A stretch of 64,000 nucleotides of DNA. Source: Pseudomonadota bacterium. Lineage in GTDB: Bacteria; Pseudomonadota; Gammaproteobacteria; Pseudomonadales; Pseudohongiellaceae. The position numbers and the translations under genes were made by a program. The notes under the pieces are model-generated. The model searched no databases, was not told the DNA's origin, and was given only the letters and a program-made list of their open reading frames with translations. Position 1 is the first letter of the stretch. The number at the start of each line of letters is the position of its first letter. Positions 7,626 through 16,903 of this stretch are shown one piece after another. The stretch covers positions 1 to 64,000 of the forward strand of contig JAQBSZ010000014.1 of assembly GCA_027623555.1 (NCBI GenBank), given 5' to 3'.

Positions 7626-8450
7626 ATGCGCGGCCTTGCTGAATTTGTAATGAAGGGCAGGAAGCAGGCGATTCTGGCAGTTGCCTTGATTGGCCTGATC
7701 CCGCTGGTTAATTTACTGAACCCGGTTGTTGTTGGTTTGGTAATTTTGCGCAAGGGCGTGCGTGAAGGCGCCATCCTATTTGCCTGGGCGATTCTACCGA
7801 TAGGTGCCTGGGCAATAGTGGGGGATATCGTTCCGCTGATTATGCTAATTGGCATCAGCGGTCTGGCATGTCTGCTGAGAGAATCAGAGTCCTGGGAATT
7901 TACGCTGTTAGCCTCAATTGTTATTGGCGTGAGTATGGAGCTCTATCTTCGCTTACAACCAGCGGTGCTGGACGTGGTGTTCCAACAGCTGGAACTTTAT
8001 TTGCAGACCAACAACCTGCAGGGAATGCAGCTAGAAGATTTGCGGGAAACCCTGACCAGCTTCATCGGTGCGGTCTATATGTTTCTGGCCATCATGTTAT
8101 TGATGTTGGCGCGCTGGATGCAGGCGGCTTTGTATAATCCAGGCGGATTTCAGAGTGAATTTTACCGCCTGCGAATAGAACGGAAGGTAGCGTTAATTCT
8201 GTTAGGGTTGATGTTACTGGCAAGTTTCCAGGTGGTAATCCCTCAATCCTGGATGTTGTATTTGATTTTGCCATTGCTGGTTTCCGGGTTGGCACTGATA
8301 CATGCAGTGGTCGCAAAGAAGAAGTTAGCAACCATGTGGTTAGTAGCGCTTTACGCAGTAATGATGTTCCCTGTGGTATTACAAGTGATTGCACTGCTGG
8401 CGCTGGTCGACAGTTGGTATGATTTTCGAGCACGATTGCAGCAGTCATAA
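7626..8450 (+). CDS. Multi-pass membrane protein of the rpsR-rplI interval (DUF2232-like)
   Basis: A 274-aa very hydrophobic protein with about eight predicted membrane segments and few charged residues apart from short loops (RLRIERK). A membrane protein of this size sits between rpsR and rplI in Pseudomonas and relatives, so position and topology identify the family; its function is unknown. The start at 7626 has GAGAGG 8 nt upstream. An almost identical ribosome-binding site and start are present 109 bp upstream (7517). Confidence 0.75.
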   Translation: MRGLAEFVMKGRKQAILAVALIGLIPLVNLLNPVVVGLVILRKGVREGAILFAWAILPIGAWAIVGDIVPLIMLIGISGLACLLRESESWEFTLLASIVIGVSMELYLRLQPAVLDVVFQQLELYLQTNNLQGMQLEDLRETLTSFIGAVYMFLAIMLLMLARWMQAALYNPGGFQSEFYRLRIERKVALILLGLMLLASFQVVIPQSWMLYLILPLLVSGLALIHAVVAKKKLATMWLVALYAVMMFPVVLQVIALLALVDSWYDFRARLQQS

Positions 8451-8509
8451 AATTGGCAATAATGTCGCGTCGTGTAATGAATAAGACGTGAGGATACGAG
8501 GAAAGAAGC

Positions 8510-9088
8510 ATGAACGTAATCTTGCTGGAAAAGATTGGCAAACTTGGTGAAATTGGCGATACCGCCAAGGTGAAGTCGGGTTATGCCAGGAACTTTTTGT
8601 TCCCCCAGGGCAAGGCCATTCCTGCCACAAAAACCAACCTGACGGATTTTGAGCAGCGCAGATCTGAATTAATGGCGGCACACAATGCCCGGGTCGCCGA
8701 AGCACAGGGCAGGGCTGACAAGGTTAAAGGTGCCAGACTGACTATCGAAGTGAATGCCAGCGAAGAAGGAAAATTGTTCGGCTCTGTTGGAACCAGGGAC
8801 ATAGCGGAAGCATTGAATGCCATAGCCGGCTCTGATATTTCCAAGAGTGAGGTGTTGATGCCGAACGGAATCATCCGGGAGCTGGGAGCTTACGAGCTAG
8901 TCCTGGATCTTGGAAACGATGTTCACACAAGTATTAATGTCGCCGTGGTTGGCCTTAAGTCTGCAGCCGGCGTGAGCGATGACGGCAGTATTATTGAGGA
9001 GATCGATGAGGCTGCCGCAGAAGCAGAAGCGGCTGAACACAGTGAAGTTTCCACCGCTGATAGCAACAAGGCCGCTGCTGATTCCTGA
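8510..9088 (+). CDS. rplI: 50S ribosomal protein L9 with C-terminal extension
   Basis: L9 binds 23S rRNA domain V near the L1 stalk and helps maintain frame. Residues 1-50 match the N-domain (MNVILLEKIGKLGEIGD, VKSGYARNFLFPQGKA), followed by the long connecting helix and the C-domain. Total length is 192 aa against 149 in E. coli. The extra roughly 40 residues are Ala/Glu/Ser-rich and acidic, echoing the tail of S6 in the same operon. A GAGGAAAG ribosome-binding site precedes the ATG, and a terminator follows at 9132. Confidence 0.97.
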   Translation: MNVILLEKIGKLGEIGDTAKVKSGYARNFLFPQGKAIPATKTNLTDFEQRRSELMAAHNARVAEAQGRADKVKGARLTIEVNASEEGKLFGSVGTRDIAEALNAIAGSDISKSEVLMPNGIIRELGAYELVLDLGNDVHTSINVAVVGLKSAAGVSDDGSIIEEIDEAAAEAEAAEHSEVSTADSNKAAADS

Positions 9089-9131
9089 ATAGTAAAGTAG
9101 CGGGTCATTGCTTGACCTGCTTACGTGCATG

Positions 9132-9168
9132 AAGCACCATCTGTTAACCAGCATGGTGCTTTTTTTTA
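9132..9168 (+). terminator. Rho-independent terminator after rplI
   Basis: AGCACCAT (9133-9140) pairs with ATGGTGCT (9153-9160) across a 12-nt loop and is followed by a run of seven T. It closes the rpsF-rplI transcript before dnaB. Confidence 0.9.
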
Positions 9169-9185
9169 TCCAATCTTTGTAGTTT

Positions 9186-10613
9186 ATGACTGAATCATTC
9201 GAAGCCAGCGGACACCCAAATCCGGACAAGAAGGCAAGCAACCTGACGGCTCTCAAGGTCCCGCCTCATTCTGTGGAAGCCGAGCAGGCGGTGCTCGGTG
9301 GTCTGATGATCGACAATCGGGAATGGGATAATATTGCCGACCTGTTGTTACCCCAAGACTTTTATCGACCGGAACATCAGCTCATCTACAAGGTGATGAT
9401 GCAGCAGAGTGAAGTCAACAGCCCCATCGATGTGGTGACACTGACTGAGTCACTGGACAGTCTCAATGAACTGGATCTTGCCGGTGGCACCGACTATCTG
9501 ACAGAGCTGGTGGGGAATGCCCGTGGTACCGCTAACATGACCACCTACGCTGACATCATTCGCGAGCGGGCTGTGCTGCGTCGGCTGATATCTGTAGCCC
9601 ATAATATTGCCAATAGTGGTTACAACCCGGCAGGCAAGAAGGCTGAGGTCATTCTCGATGAGGCCGAGGCGCAAGTGTTTAATGTCAATGATGAGCGAGC
9701 CAAGGGAGCTGGCCCGGTTCACATCACGCCGCTCGTGACGGCAGCGGTAGATCGCATCGATGAGCTGGCTGGGCTGGGTAGTGATCTGACGGGATTGACC
9801 AGCGGCTTCAAAGACCTGGACAAGATGACTTCGGGCTGGCAGAAATCGGACCTGATCATCGTTGCTGGCCGGCCGTCAATGGGTAAGACGGCGTTTGCGA
9901 TGAATCTGGTTGAGAACTCAATCATGGATAACGACAACGCGGTTGTCGTTTTCAGCCTGGAGATGCCGGCTCAGAGCCTGATCTTCAGAATGCTGTCATC
10001 CATTGGCAGGATTGATCAGACCCGGCTGCGCACCGGGCAGCTGAATGAAGATGACTGGCCCGGTTTCAACGCGGCCGTGGCCAAGCTGAAGGATCGTTCG
10101 CTGTATATCGATGACAGCGCCGGCATTACACCGATGGAAATGCGCGCACGTCTGCGGCGTATCGAACGTCAGTTAAAGCATGACGGTAAATCATTGGGAC
10201 TGGTGGTTGTCGACTATTTGCAGTTGATGCAGCTTCGGGACACCAAGGAGAATCGCGTCGGAGAAATTTCCGAGATCTCCCGGTCACTGAAACTGCTGGC
10301 ACGTGATTTCGAATGTCCGGTGATCGCACTCTCCCAGCTCAATCGGGGTCTGGAACAGCGACCGAATAAACGGCCGGTCATGTCGGACCTGAGAGAATCC
10401 GGCGCGATTGAACAGGATGCCGACATCATTGCCTTCATTTATCGGGACGAAGTCTATAACGAAGACTCCCCGGACAAGGGTGTCGCCGAAGTCATCATCG
10501 GTAAGCAAAGAAACGGGCCGATTGGCACAATCCGCTTGAGCTTTCTCGGGCCATACACCCGTTTCGAGAGTCATGCGCAGCCGCGCTATGACAGCAGCTA
10601 TACGCATCAGTAG
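9186..10613 (+). CDS. dnaB: Replicative DNA helicase DnaB
   Basis: This is the hexameric 5'-3' helicase at the replication fork. At 475 aa it has normal length: an N-terminal primase-interacting domain (PPHSVEAEQAVLGGLM), a linker, and a RecA-like motor with Walker A GRPSMGKTAF, Walker B LVVVDYLQLM and the C-terminal DLRESGAIEQDAD and GPIGTIRL blocks. No intein is present. The gene starts 18 bp after the rplI terminator stem, so its promoter may overlap that region. Candidate loader-type partners lie far downstream at 43964-45725. Confidence 0.97.
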   Translation: MTESFEASGHPNPDKKASNLTALKVPPHSVEAEQAVLGGLMIDNREWDNIADLLLPQDFYRPEHQLIYKVMMQQSEVNSPIDVVTLTESLDSLNELDLAGGTDYLTELVGNARGTANMTTYADIIRERAVLRRLISVAHNIANSGYNPAGKKAEVILDEAEAQVFNVNDERAKGAGPVHITPLVTAAVDRIDELAGLGSDLTGLTSGFKDLDKMTSGWQKSDLIIVAGRPSMGKTAFAMNLVENSIMDNDNAVVVFSLEMPAQSLIFRMLSSIGRIDQTRLRTGQLNEDDWPGFNAAVAKLKDRSLYIDDSAGITPMEMRARLRRIERQLKHDGKSLGLVVVDYLQLMQLRDTKENRVGEISEISRSLKLLARDFECPVIALSQLNRGLEQRPNKRPVMSDLRESGAIEQDADIIAFIYRDEVYNEDSPDKGVAEVIIGKQRNGPIGTIRLSFLGPYTRFESHAQPRYDSSYTHQ

Positions 10614-10699
10614 AGCGACCGAGACCTGCCTGGATCAGCAATGCCCCCTCTGGAAAAACCAAACCTGTCTGGAAATATCCCGTCTTTCGGAAACAGTGG

Positions 10700-11848
10700 A
10701 TGACAGCACCTACTAAACGGGCATGGGCCACTATCGATCTGAATGCCTTGAGAAAAAACCTGGCGCAAGTGCGGGCACTCTGTCCCGAGTCGAAAATAGT
10801 ACCGGTCATCAAGTCCAATGCGTATGGTCATGGAATGGAACGGGTCGCCAGGGCGCTGCAAGACTCCCGTACCCGGATCGCGGCCTTTGCCGTGTCTACG
10901 CTCGAAGAAGGCCTGGAGCTGAATGCACTGAAGCTCGATGTGCCCATCGTGTTGCTGAACGGGTTCGTCACCGCGCAGGAATTGGCACTCTGCCTCGAGG
11001 TTGGTATCGAACCGGTCGTGCATTCCCCTTACCAGGTCACCTTGCTGGAAGATCAATTCAACAATGAAATCTTTGGCGACAAGCGCAAGCTCTGGCTGAA
11101 GCTGAACTCAGGGATGAATCGCCTGGGGATGAGCCAGGAGAACTGCCTGGAATCCTATGCAAACCTGCACAAGTTTCCGGGTACAGAATTTGTACTGATG
11201 TCCCACCTTGGCTATGCAGATGATATGGACAATCCGGCATCGCGCGATTTTACGGCCAGGCAGATGCAGGAAATCAAAGTGGCCCATGAAAAAATGGTTG
11301 CATCAAAACAGCAAGATGTAGAACTCAGCGTGGCGGCCTCGGTGGGGATTCTGACCTTGCCAGATACACACTTTAACTACGTACGACCCGGTGTGATGCT
11401 CTATGGAAGCTCACCCCTGGCTGCCGAGACTGGAGAAGAAATCGGGCTGCAGCCGGTAATGACCCTCTCCTCCCGCTTGATAGCAATTAACAGGGTTGCC
11501 ACCGGTGAATCGATTGGTTACAACGCCACCTATGTATGTGCGCGGGATACTCGCGTCGGTGTGGTTTCGATTGGCTACGGAGATGGCTATCCGCGTTCGG
11601 CAGTCAATGGCACGCCGGTGTTAATCAAGACGGCATCGGGAGTGACGCGTACCCAATTGATAGGTCGGGTTTCCATGGACATGATTACGATCGATCTTAC
11701 TGGCATCGACGATGCGAGTATCGATGACGAAGTAATCCTGTGGGGTGCCGGCCTCTGCGCGGACGAGGTGGCGCGGACAGCTGGCACCATCGCCTACGAA
11801 TTATTCTGCAAAGTGACGCAGCGAGTCTCGTTTCAATACGAGGAATAG
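10700..11848 (+). CDS. alr: Alanine racemase
   Basis: A PLP enzyme making D-alanine for peptidoglycan. At 382 aa it has the PLP-lysine motif VIKSNAYGHG (lysine at about 38), the TIM-barrel GMNRLG and SHLGYADD blocks, and the second catalytic tyrosine in SIGYGDGYPR of the C-terminal domain. It follows dnaB by 86 bp, as in other Gammaproteobacteria. The stop is followed at once by the palindrome-like GGGGACAGACCCCC (11848-11861) before radA. Confidence 0.96.
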   Translation: MTAPTKRAWATIDLNALRKNLAQVRALCPESKIVPVIKSNAYGHGMERVARALQDSRTRIAAFAVSTLEEGLELNALKLDVPIVLLNGFVTAQELALCLEVGIEPVVHSPYQVTLLEDQFNNEIFGDKRKLWLKLNSGMNRLGMSQENCLESYANLHKFPGTEFVLMSHLGYADDMDNPASRDFTARQMQEIKVAHEKMVASKQQDVELSVAASVGILTLPDTHFNYVRPGVMLYGSSPLAAETGEEIGLQPVMTLSSRLIAINRVATGESIGYNATYVCARDTRVGVVSIGYGDGYPRSAVNGTPVLIKTASGVTRTQLIGRVSMDMITIDLTGIDDASIDDEVILWGAGLCADEVARTAGTIAYELFCKVTQRVSFQYEE

Positions 11849-11872
11849 GGGACAGACCCCCATTAACCGACC

Positions 11873-13246
11873 ATGTCAAAACCCAAGACAGCATTCGTAT
11901 GTACTGACTGCGGCGCCGAACATGGCCAGTGGCAGGGTCAGTGTGCTGCCTGCAAAGCATGGAACACCCTCTCCCGGATCAACCTCGGCAGCAGCAGTTC
12001 GCCGGCTACTAAAGCAGACTTCCGTAAGAAAGGCTTTGCCGGTGAACAGTCCAACGTGCAGAACCTGGCCGACATCGATCTGCAATCCCTGCCCCGCTAT
12101 TCGACCACCATGGGCGAGTTTGACAGGGTGCTGGGCGGTGGCCTGGTTCCAGGGTCGGTGGTACTGATCGGTGGCAACCCGGGAGCGGGCAAGAGTACCC
12201 TGTTGTTACAGGTCATGTGTCAACTGGCACACAGTGGAAAACCCTCACTGTATGTAACAGGCGAGGAATCGTTACCGCAAGTCGGCATGCGCGCCAGACG
12301 TCTGAACCTTCCCGAGAATAATCTGCAGATGCTGGCCGAGACCAATGTCGAACTAATCTGCGCGGCGGCGCAGCAGCATGGGCCAGAGCTATTGGTGGTG
12401 GACTCGATCCAGGTGATGCATAACGCCGATGTGCCTTCGGCACCAGGTAGCGTCTCCCAGGTGCGCGAGTGTGCGGCTTACCTGATTCAGTATGCCAAGC
12501 AGACCAACACGGTGCTGTTCCTGGTGGGGCATGTCACCAAGGAAGGCAATCTGGCTGGACCCAAGGTGCTCGAACACATGATCGATTGTTTCATCATGTT
12601 GGAAGGTGGCGATGACAACAAGTATCGGATCCTGCGTGGATTGAAGAATCGATTCGGGGCAGTCAATGAACTGGGTGTCTTCGCCATGACGGAGCAGGGA
12701 CTCAAGGAAGTTAAGAATCCATCAGCAATCTTTCTCGCCAGATCAGAAGAAGACGCGCCGGGTTCGATCGTGATGGTGCTGTGGGAGGGCACTCGACCAC
12801 TGCTGGTGGAGATCCAGGCGCTGGTCGATAGCAGCCCCCTGGGAAATCCCCGTCGCGTGGCCGTGGGCCTGGAACAGAATCGGCTGGCCATGTTGCTGGC
12901 GGTGCTGCACCGACATGGCGGTTTGTACATGGCGGATCAGGACGTGTTTGTAAACGTTGTGGGTGGCATAAAGGTTAACGAGACGAGTGCGGATCTTGCC
13001 TTGCTACTGGCGATTGTCTCGAGCTTTCGCGACAAGCCGCTGCCAAGAGACCTGGTGGTGTTCGGCGAAGTAGGACTGGCCGGAGAGATCCGACCAGTAC
13101 CAGGGGGCCAGGAAAGAATTCTGGAAGCGGCCAAACACGGATTTACCCGCGCTATCGTTCCCAAGGCCAATGCGCCAAAAAATCGGATTGCTGGAATCGA
13201 GGTGATTGCTGTTGCAAAGATCACCCAGGCATTGGAAGCGATCTAG
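11873..13246 (+). CDS. radA: DNA repair protein RadA
   Basis: RadA (Sms) is a RecA-related DnaB-type ATPase promoting branch migration in recombination. The 457-aa protein has an N-terminal C4 zinc finger (CTDCG then CAACKAW), Walker A GGNPGAGKST, Walker B LLVVDSIQ, the RadA-specific KNRFGAVNE motif, and a C-terminal Lon-protease-like domain (VNVVGGIKVNETSADLA, GEVGLAGEIRPV). All expected motifs are intact. It starts 24 bp after alr, so cotranscription is likely. Confidence 0.97.
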   Translation: MSKPKTAFVCTDCGAEHGQWQGQCAACKAWNTLSRINLGSSSSPATKADFRKKGFAGEQSNVQNLADIDLQSLPRYSTTMGEFDRVLGGGLVPGSVVLIGGNPGAGKSTLLLQVMCQLAHSGKPSLYVTGEESLPQVGMRARRLNLPENNLQMLAETNVELICAAAQQHGPELLVVDSIQVMHNADVPSAPGSVSQVRECAAYLIQYAKQTNTVLFLVGHVTKEGNLAGPKVLEHMIDCFIMLEGGDDNKYRILRGLKNRFGAVNELGVFAMTEQGLKEVKNPSAIFLARSEEDAPGSIVMVLWEGTRPLLVEIQALVDSSPLGNPRRVAVGLEQNRLAMLLAVLHRHGGLYMADQDVFVNVVGGIKVNETSADLALLLAIVSSFRDKPLPRDLVVFGEVGLAGEIRPVPGGQERILEAAKHGFTRAIVPKANAPKNRIAGIEVIAVAKITQALEAI

Positions 13247-13311
13247 GCAGCTCTCTTTGCTCAACCGTGCTATTCCCGCAATAAATCTTTTTGTCTTTTA
13301 CTTATTTTCCT

Positions 13312-14664
13312 TTATGCCGGTGCCTGGGCGAAATCTTCCCGGATAGTCTTTGCGGCCAGGAAGTAGTGCACGGCACACCAGATATTTACCAGCACCGTAA
13401 TTGACATGGCGTAGCGCAGCGCATCATCACCATAGGATGGCGTCAGGAAATCGCTGACAAATCCGGTTAGCATCGGACCCAGTCCCAGGCCGATCAGATT
13501 CAGCACGAACAGCAAGATAGCCGAGGCCATGGCGCGCATGCGAACACCCACTAAAAAGTGTGTTGCGGCGATGCAAGGTGCCAGGTACCAGCCGCCGAAG
13601 AATACCGGGAGCAAGTAAGAGTACACGGCCAGGTAACCGTTGGGCATGATGAGAAACGTGTTCAGTGCCAGCGGGATCGCCAGCACCGTGGAGATAAACG
13701 GTATCCACACATACCAGGTCTTGTCACCGGTCTTTCTGCTCATCCGGTCCGATACCCAGCCACCGAAGAACGTGCCCGCCAGTCCGCCGATGCCGGCAAT
13801 CATGCCGTAGTACCAGCCTACATCCAGGATCGGCATGCCGTGTACTCTTCCCAGAAACAAAGGCATGAAGTTACCCATACCGTAAGTCACGAAGGCGTGC
13901 AGGGCGCAGGCGAAGGAGAGGTGTCGAAACGATTTCCGTTCCCAGAGAAACTCCATCACGCGGAAAAATCCCGGTGGTGCCACGTCCTGGCGTGCCTCCG
14001 CCATACCTCTGGGCGGTTCCTTGATGACGAAACGTACGACTACCGCCAGCAATACTCCCGGCAAGCCGACTACAACGAACGCCGTCCGCCAGTCGAAATA
14101 CTGTACCAGGTAAGCACCGCCCACTGTGCCCACCAGGATGCCGCCGTAGACGCCGAGGGAATAAATCGACAGCGCTGTTGCGCGTTGCTCGGCCGGGAAA
14201 ATGTCCGACACGATGGAATGTGAAGGAGGCGATCCACCGGCTTCACCCACGCCGACACCGAAACGGGCCAGGAACAATTGCCCGAAACTCTGCGCCGCAC
14301 CACAAAGGGCAGTCATTACACTCCAGACGGCGACGGAGATCGCTATGATATTGCGGCGATTGCTGATATCGGCCCAGCGGGCAATAGGAATTCCTAAGGT
14401 CGTATAGATGGCGGCAAAGGCAAGACCGGACAGCATGCCGAACTGGCCATCGGATATCTCCAGGTCTTCAATGATGTACTGCGCCAGAACATTGATAACC
14501 TGACGATCGACGAAGTTTGAGACATAGACCGTGGTGAGGATGCCCAGCACCAGGTATCGGTAATACGGATTCTTGTAGGCTGCTACGATTGCAGCGGTAT
14601 CGGCCGCGCTTGCGGAGCCTTCATCGGCAGCGTTTGCAATGCTGCCTTCACTTTCCATAGCCAT
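13312..14664 (-). CDS. MFS transporter (spinster-like)
   Basis: A 450-aa 12-TM major facilitator. The loop motif between TM2 and TM3 (IPIARWADISNRR) and the GVGVGEAGGSPPSHS segment resemble the bacterial spinster-like/MFS_1 group often annotated as sugar or glucarate-type carriers. The substrate is unknown. The cytoplasmic N-terminus is about 35 residues. The ribosome-binding site AGGAAGG precedes ATG 14664, and a TTTA/TCTA tetranucleotide tract begins 17 nt further upstream. It converges with radA. Confidence 0.88.
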   Translation of the reverse strand: MAMESEGSIANAADEGSASAADTAAIVAAYKNPYYRYLVLGILTTVYVSNFVDRQVINVLAQYIIEDLEISDGQFGMLSGLAFAAIYTTLGIPIARWADISNRRNIIAISVAVWSVMTALCGAAQSFGQLFLARFGVGVGEAGGSPPSHSIVSDIFPAEQRATALSIYSLGVYGGILVGTVGGAYLVQYFDWRTAFVVVGLPGVLLAVVVRFVIKEPPRGMAEARQDVAPPGFFRVMEFLWERKSFRHLSFACALHAFVTYGMGNFMPLFLGRVHGMPILDVGWYYGMIAGIGGLAGTFFGGWVSDRMSRKTGDKTWYVWIPFISTVLAIPLALNTFLIMPNGYLAVYSYLLPVFFGGWYLAPCIAATHFLVGVRMRAMASAILLFVLNLIGLGLGPMLTGFVSDFLTPSYGDDALRYAMSITVLVNIWCAVHYFLAAKTIREDFAQAPA

Positions 14665-14680
14665 AGATCCAGCCTTCCTG

Positions 14681-14723
14681 TTTATCTATTCATTTATTTA
14701 TCTATTTATTTATCTATTTATTT
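14681..14723. repeat. Tetranucleotide (TTTA/TCTA) microsatellite upstream of MFS gene
   Basis: About 43 bp made almost entirely of TTTA and TCTA units lie 17-59 nt before the MFS start, in its presumed 5' leader or promoter. Unit length is four, so slippage would change spacing rather than the coding frame. Confidence 0.8.
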
Positions 14724-15159
14724 CTGGGGTTTTGTGGCTATCGCAGAATGCCCGCATGAGAACATGTATTCTCGGGACAGTCTACGAATCAAAACCGCAC
14801 TGAGTTTTGCCCGTTCCACCAGCGAGCTGACCCTGGCTTCTTCGCCATTGGAGTGGGACTCCGCTGCCAGCAACTCCCATTGAGTCGATTGTTGGCAGAC
14901 CTGCCGCCCGGGTGAGGGAGCCGTCGGTACCTACTCCGGAATCCTCTACTCCCAACTACTGGCCCGACGAGCGGCCAAGTGACCGGGTTTTTCCCAGCAG
15001 GTAATCAAATTCGGGAGCCCGGGATTCGTGATCGATCGGATGGCAAAAATTAAAGGTACTCCTAGTCATAAACAGCGCAACATAGCCGTTTGGCTACCCG
15101 TTGTCACATTTGCCGCATCAGTTGTAATTAACAGCCACTGACTTCATAATCCTTCGCCC
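14724..15159. other. Gene-free divergent interval
   Basis: No ORF of useful size, RNA gene or clear terminator is seen between the MFS gene (minus) and the ABC transporter (plus). It must contain both promoters; none stands out by eye. Confidence 0.5.
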
Positions 15160-16122
15160 ATGGATGTAGCCGCCGAACCGATTCTTTCCATAAGAAACCT
15201 CAACAAGACCTATGCCGATGGTTTCCAGGCCCTGAAGGATATCAATCTGGATATCCACAAGGGTGAAATCATCGCGTTGCTGGGACCCAACGGTGCCGGC
15301 AAGACCACGCTGATATCGGCCATTTGCGGGATCGTCCGGCCAAGCTCAGGACAGGTAACGGTCGCCGGTTTTGACATCGTTAAAGATTTCCGCAAGACCC
15401 GTTCTCTCATCGGATTGGTTCCGCAGGAGCTCACTACTGATGCATTCGAATCAGTCTGGAGTACGCTGGCATTCAGTCGTGGCCTGTTTGGCAAGGCGCC
15501 GGATGCCGCGCACCTGGAAGAGGTCCTGAGAGCCTTGTCTTTATGGGATAAGAAAGACAAAAAGATCCTGACTCTTTCGGGGGGTATGAAGCGACGCCTG
15601 ATGATAGCCAAGGCACTGTCTCATCAACCGTCGATCCTGTTTCTTGACGAACCCACCGCTGGTGTCGATGTCTCCCTGCGCAAGGACATGTGGAATATTG
15701 TCAATGAACTGAAGGACGAAGAGGTCACTATTATCCTTACCACACACTATATCGAAGAAGCGGAAGAGATCGCCGACCGTATCGGCATCATCAATAATGG
15801 CGAACTGATCCTGGTGCAGGAGAAGGCCAGCTTGATGAGCAAATTGGGCAAGAAACAGCTGCACCTGGACCTGGCAGCGGGGATCGATAGCATCCCGGAA
15901 CAATTGTCGCCCTACAAACTGGAGTTGACCAGCGAAGGCAATCGCTTGATCTACACATTTGATACCCAGAGCGAACACACAGGCATTACCGCCTTATTGG
16001 ACGATCTGAACCTGGCGGGCATTCGATTTCGTGATCTCAATACTACGCAGAGGTCACTGGAAGACATTTTTGTGAATCTGGTGAACGAGTCTTCCGAAGA
16101 GAACACCGGAGCCCCTGTATGA
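15160..16122 (+). CDS. ABC-2 type transporter ATP-binding subunit
   Basis: A 320-aa nucleotide-binding protein of the DrrA/YadG type: Walker [12 protein letters not shown] near 40, Q-loop VPQELT, signature LSGGMKRR near 139, Walker [12 protein letters not shown]-loop THYIEEAE. The C-terminal roughly 90 residues are the extension typical of exporters of this group. It overlaps the permease gene by 4 nt (ATGA), so the two form one exporter. The substrate is unknown; YadGH-like pairs with this organisation are common and uncharacterised. Confidence 0.93.
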   Translation: MDVAAEPILSIRNLNKTYADGFQALKDINLDIHKGEIIALLGPNGAGKTTLISAICGIVRPSSGQVTVAGFDIVKDFRKTRSLIGLVPQELTTDAFESVWSTLAFSRGLFGKAPDAAHLEEVLRALSLWDKKDKKILTLSGGMKRRLMIAKALSHQPSILFLDEPTAGVDVSLRKDMWNIVNELKDEEVTIILTTHYIEEAEEIADRIGIINNGELILVQEKASLMSKLGKKQLHLDLAAGIDSIPEQLSPYKLELTSEGNRLIYTFDTQSEHTGITALLDDLNLAGIRFRDLNTTQRSLEDIFVNLVNESSEENTGAPV

Positions 16123-16880
16123 ATTTTTATGGCGTAATGGCAATCTACAAGTTCGAGATGGCGCGAACCGGGCGTACGCTGATTCAAAGCATCGTGGCAC
16201 CGGTAATAACGACTTCGCTGTATTTCATTGTATTTGGTGCCGCTATTGGTTCGCGGATTCAGCAGGTAGAAGGAGTCAGCTACGGTGCGTTTATTGTACC
16301 GGGCCTGATCATGTTGAACCTGTTGATGAACAGTATCTCCAATGCGTCGTTTGGAATCTACTTTCCGAAATTCGTTGGCACCGTGTATGAAATGCTATCG
16401 GCGCCAATTTCAACCTTTGAGGTCGTGCTGGGTTACGTGGGGGCGGCGGCGACGAAGTCGGTGCTGCTGGGTCTGATTATACTGGCGACCGCGGCGGTTT
16501 TTATCGACCTGCAGATTGCCCATCCCGTAATAATGATGCTGTTCATAGTGCTAACGGCAGCATCATTCAGCCTGCTGGGATTTATTCTGGGAATCTGGGC
16601 CGACAATTTCGAGAAGCTATCAGTTGTACCTATGTTGCTTGTCACACCCCTGGTCTTTCTGGGGGGTAGCTTCTATTCAACCGATATGTTGCCGCCATTC
16701 TGGCAAACCGTAACACTGTTCAATCCGGTGCTTTACCTGGTGAGCGGACTACGATGGAGCTTCTACGAAATCGCTGAAGTGAATGTGCTGGTGAGCCTGG
16801 CGAGCATTGTAGCTTTCATGCTTGTGTGTCTGGGAATCGTGTACTACATGTTTCGTACCGGCTATAAGCTTCGCGTCTAA
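16119..16880 (+). CDS. ABC-2 type transporter permease
   Basis: A 253-aa membrane protein with six hydrophobic segments and the ABC-2 family blocks ([42 protein letters not shown]). It resembles YadH/DrrB-type export permeases. It is translationally coupled to the ATPase at 15160. It ends 23 bp before the convergent MORN-repeat gene. Confidence 0.93.
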   Translation: MNFYGVMAIYKFEMARTGRTLIQSIVAPVITTSLYFIVFGAAIGSRIQQVEGVSYGAFIVPGLIMLNLLMNSISNASFGIYFPKFVGTVYEMLSAPISTFEVVLGYVGAAATKSVLLGLIILATAAVFIDLQIAHPVIMMLFIVLTAASFSLLGFILGIWADNFEKLSVVPMLLVTPLVFLGGSFYSTDMLPPFWQTVTLFNPVLYLVSGLRWSFYEIAEVNVLVSLASIVAFMLVCLGIVYYMFRTGYKLRV

Positions 16881-16903
16881 GCGTCTCGGCGTCTAAGGAA
16901 TAC

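Noticed and set aside
11848-11861. GGGGACAGACCCCC between alr and radA as a third copy of the ettA-flanking element
   Set aside because: Only GGGGACA is shared with the arms and there is no long inverted repeat. It may be another short repeat family, but it is not the same element.
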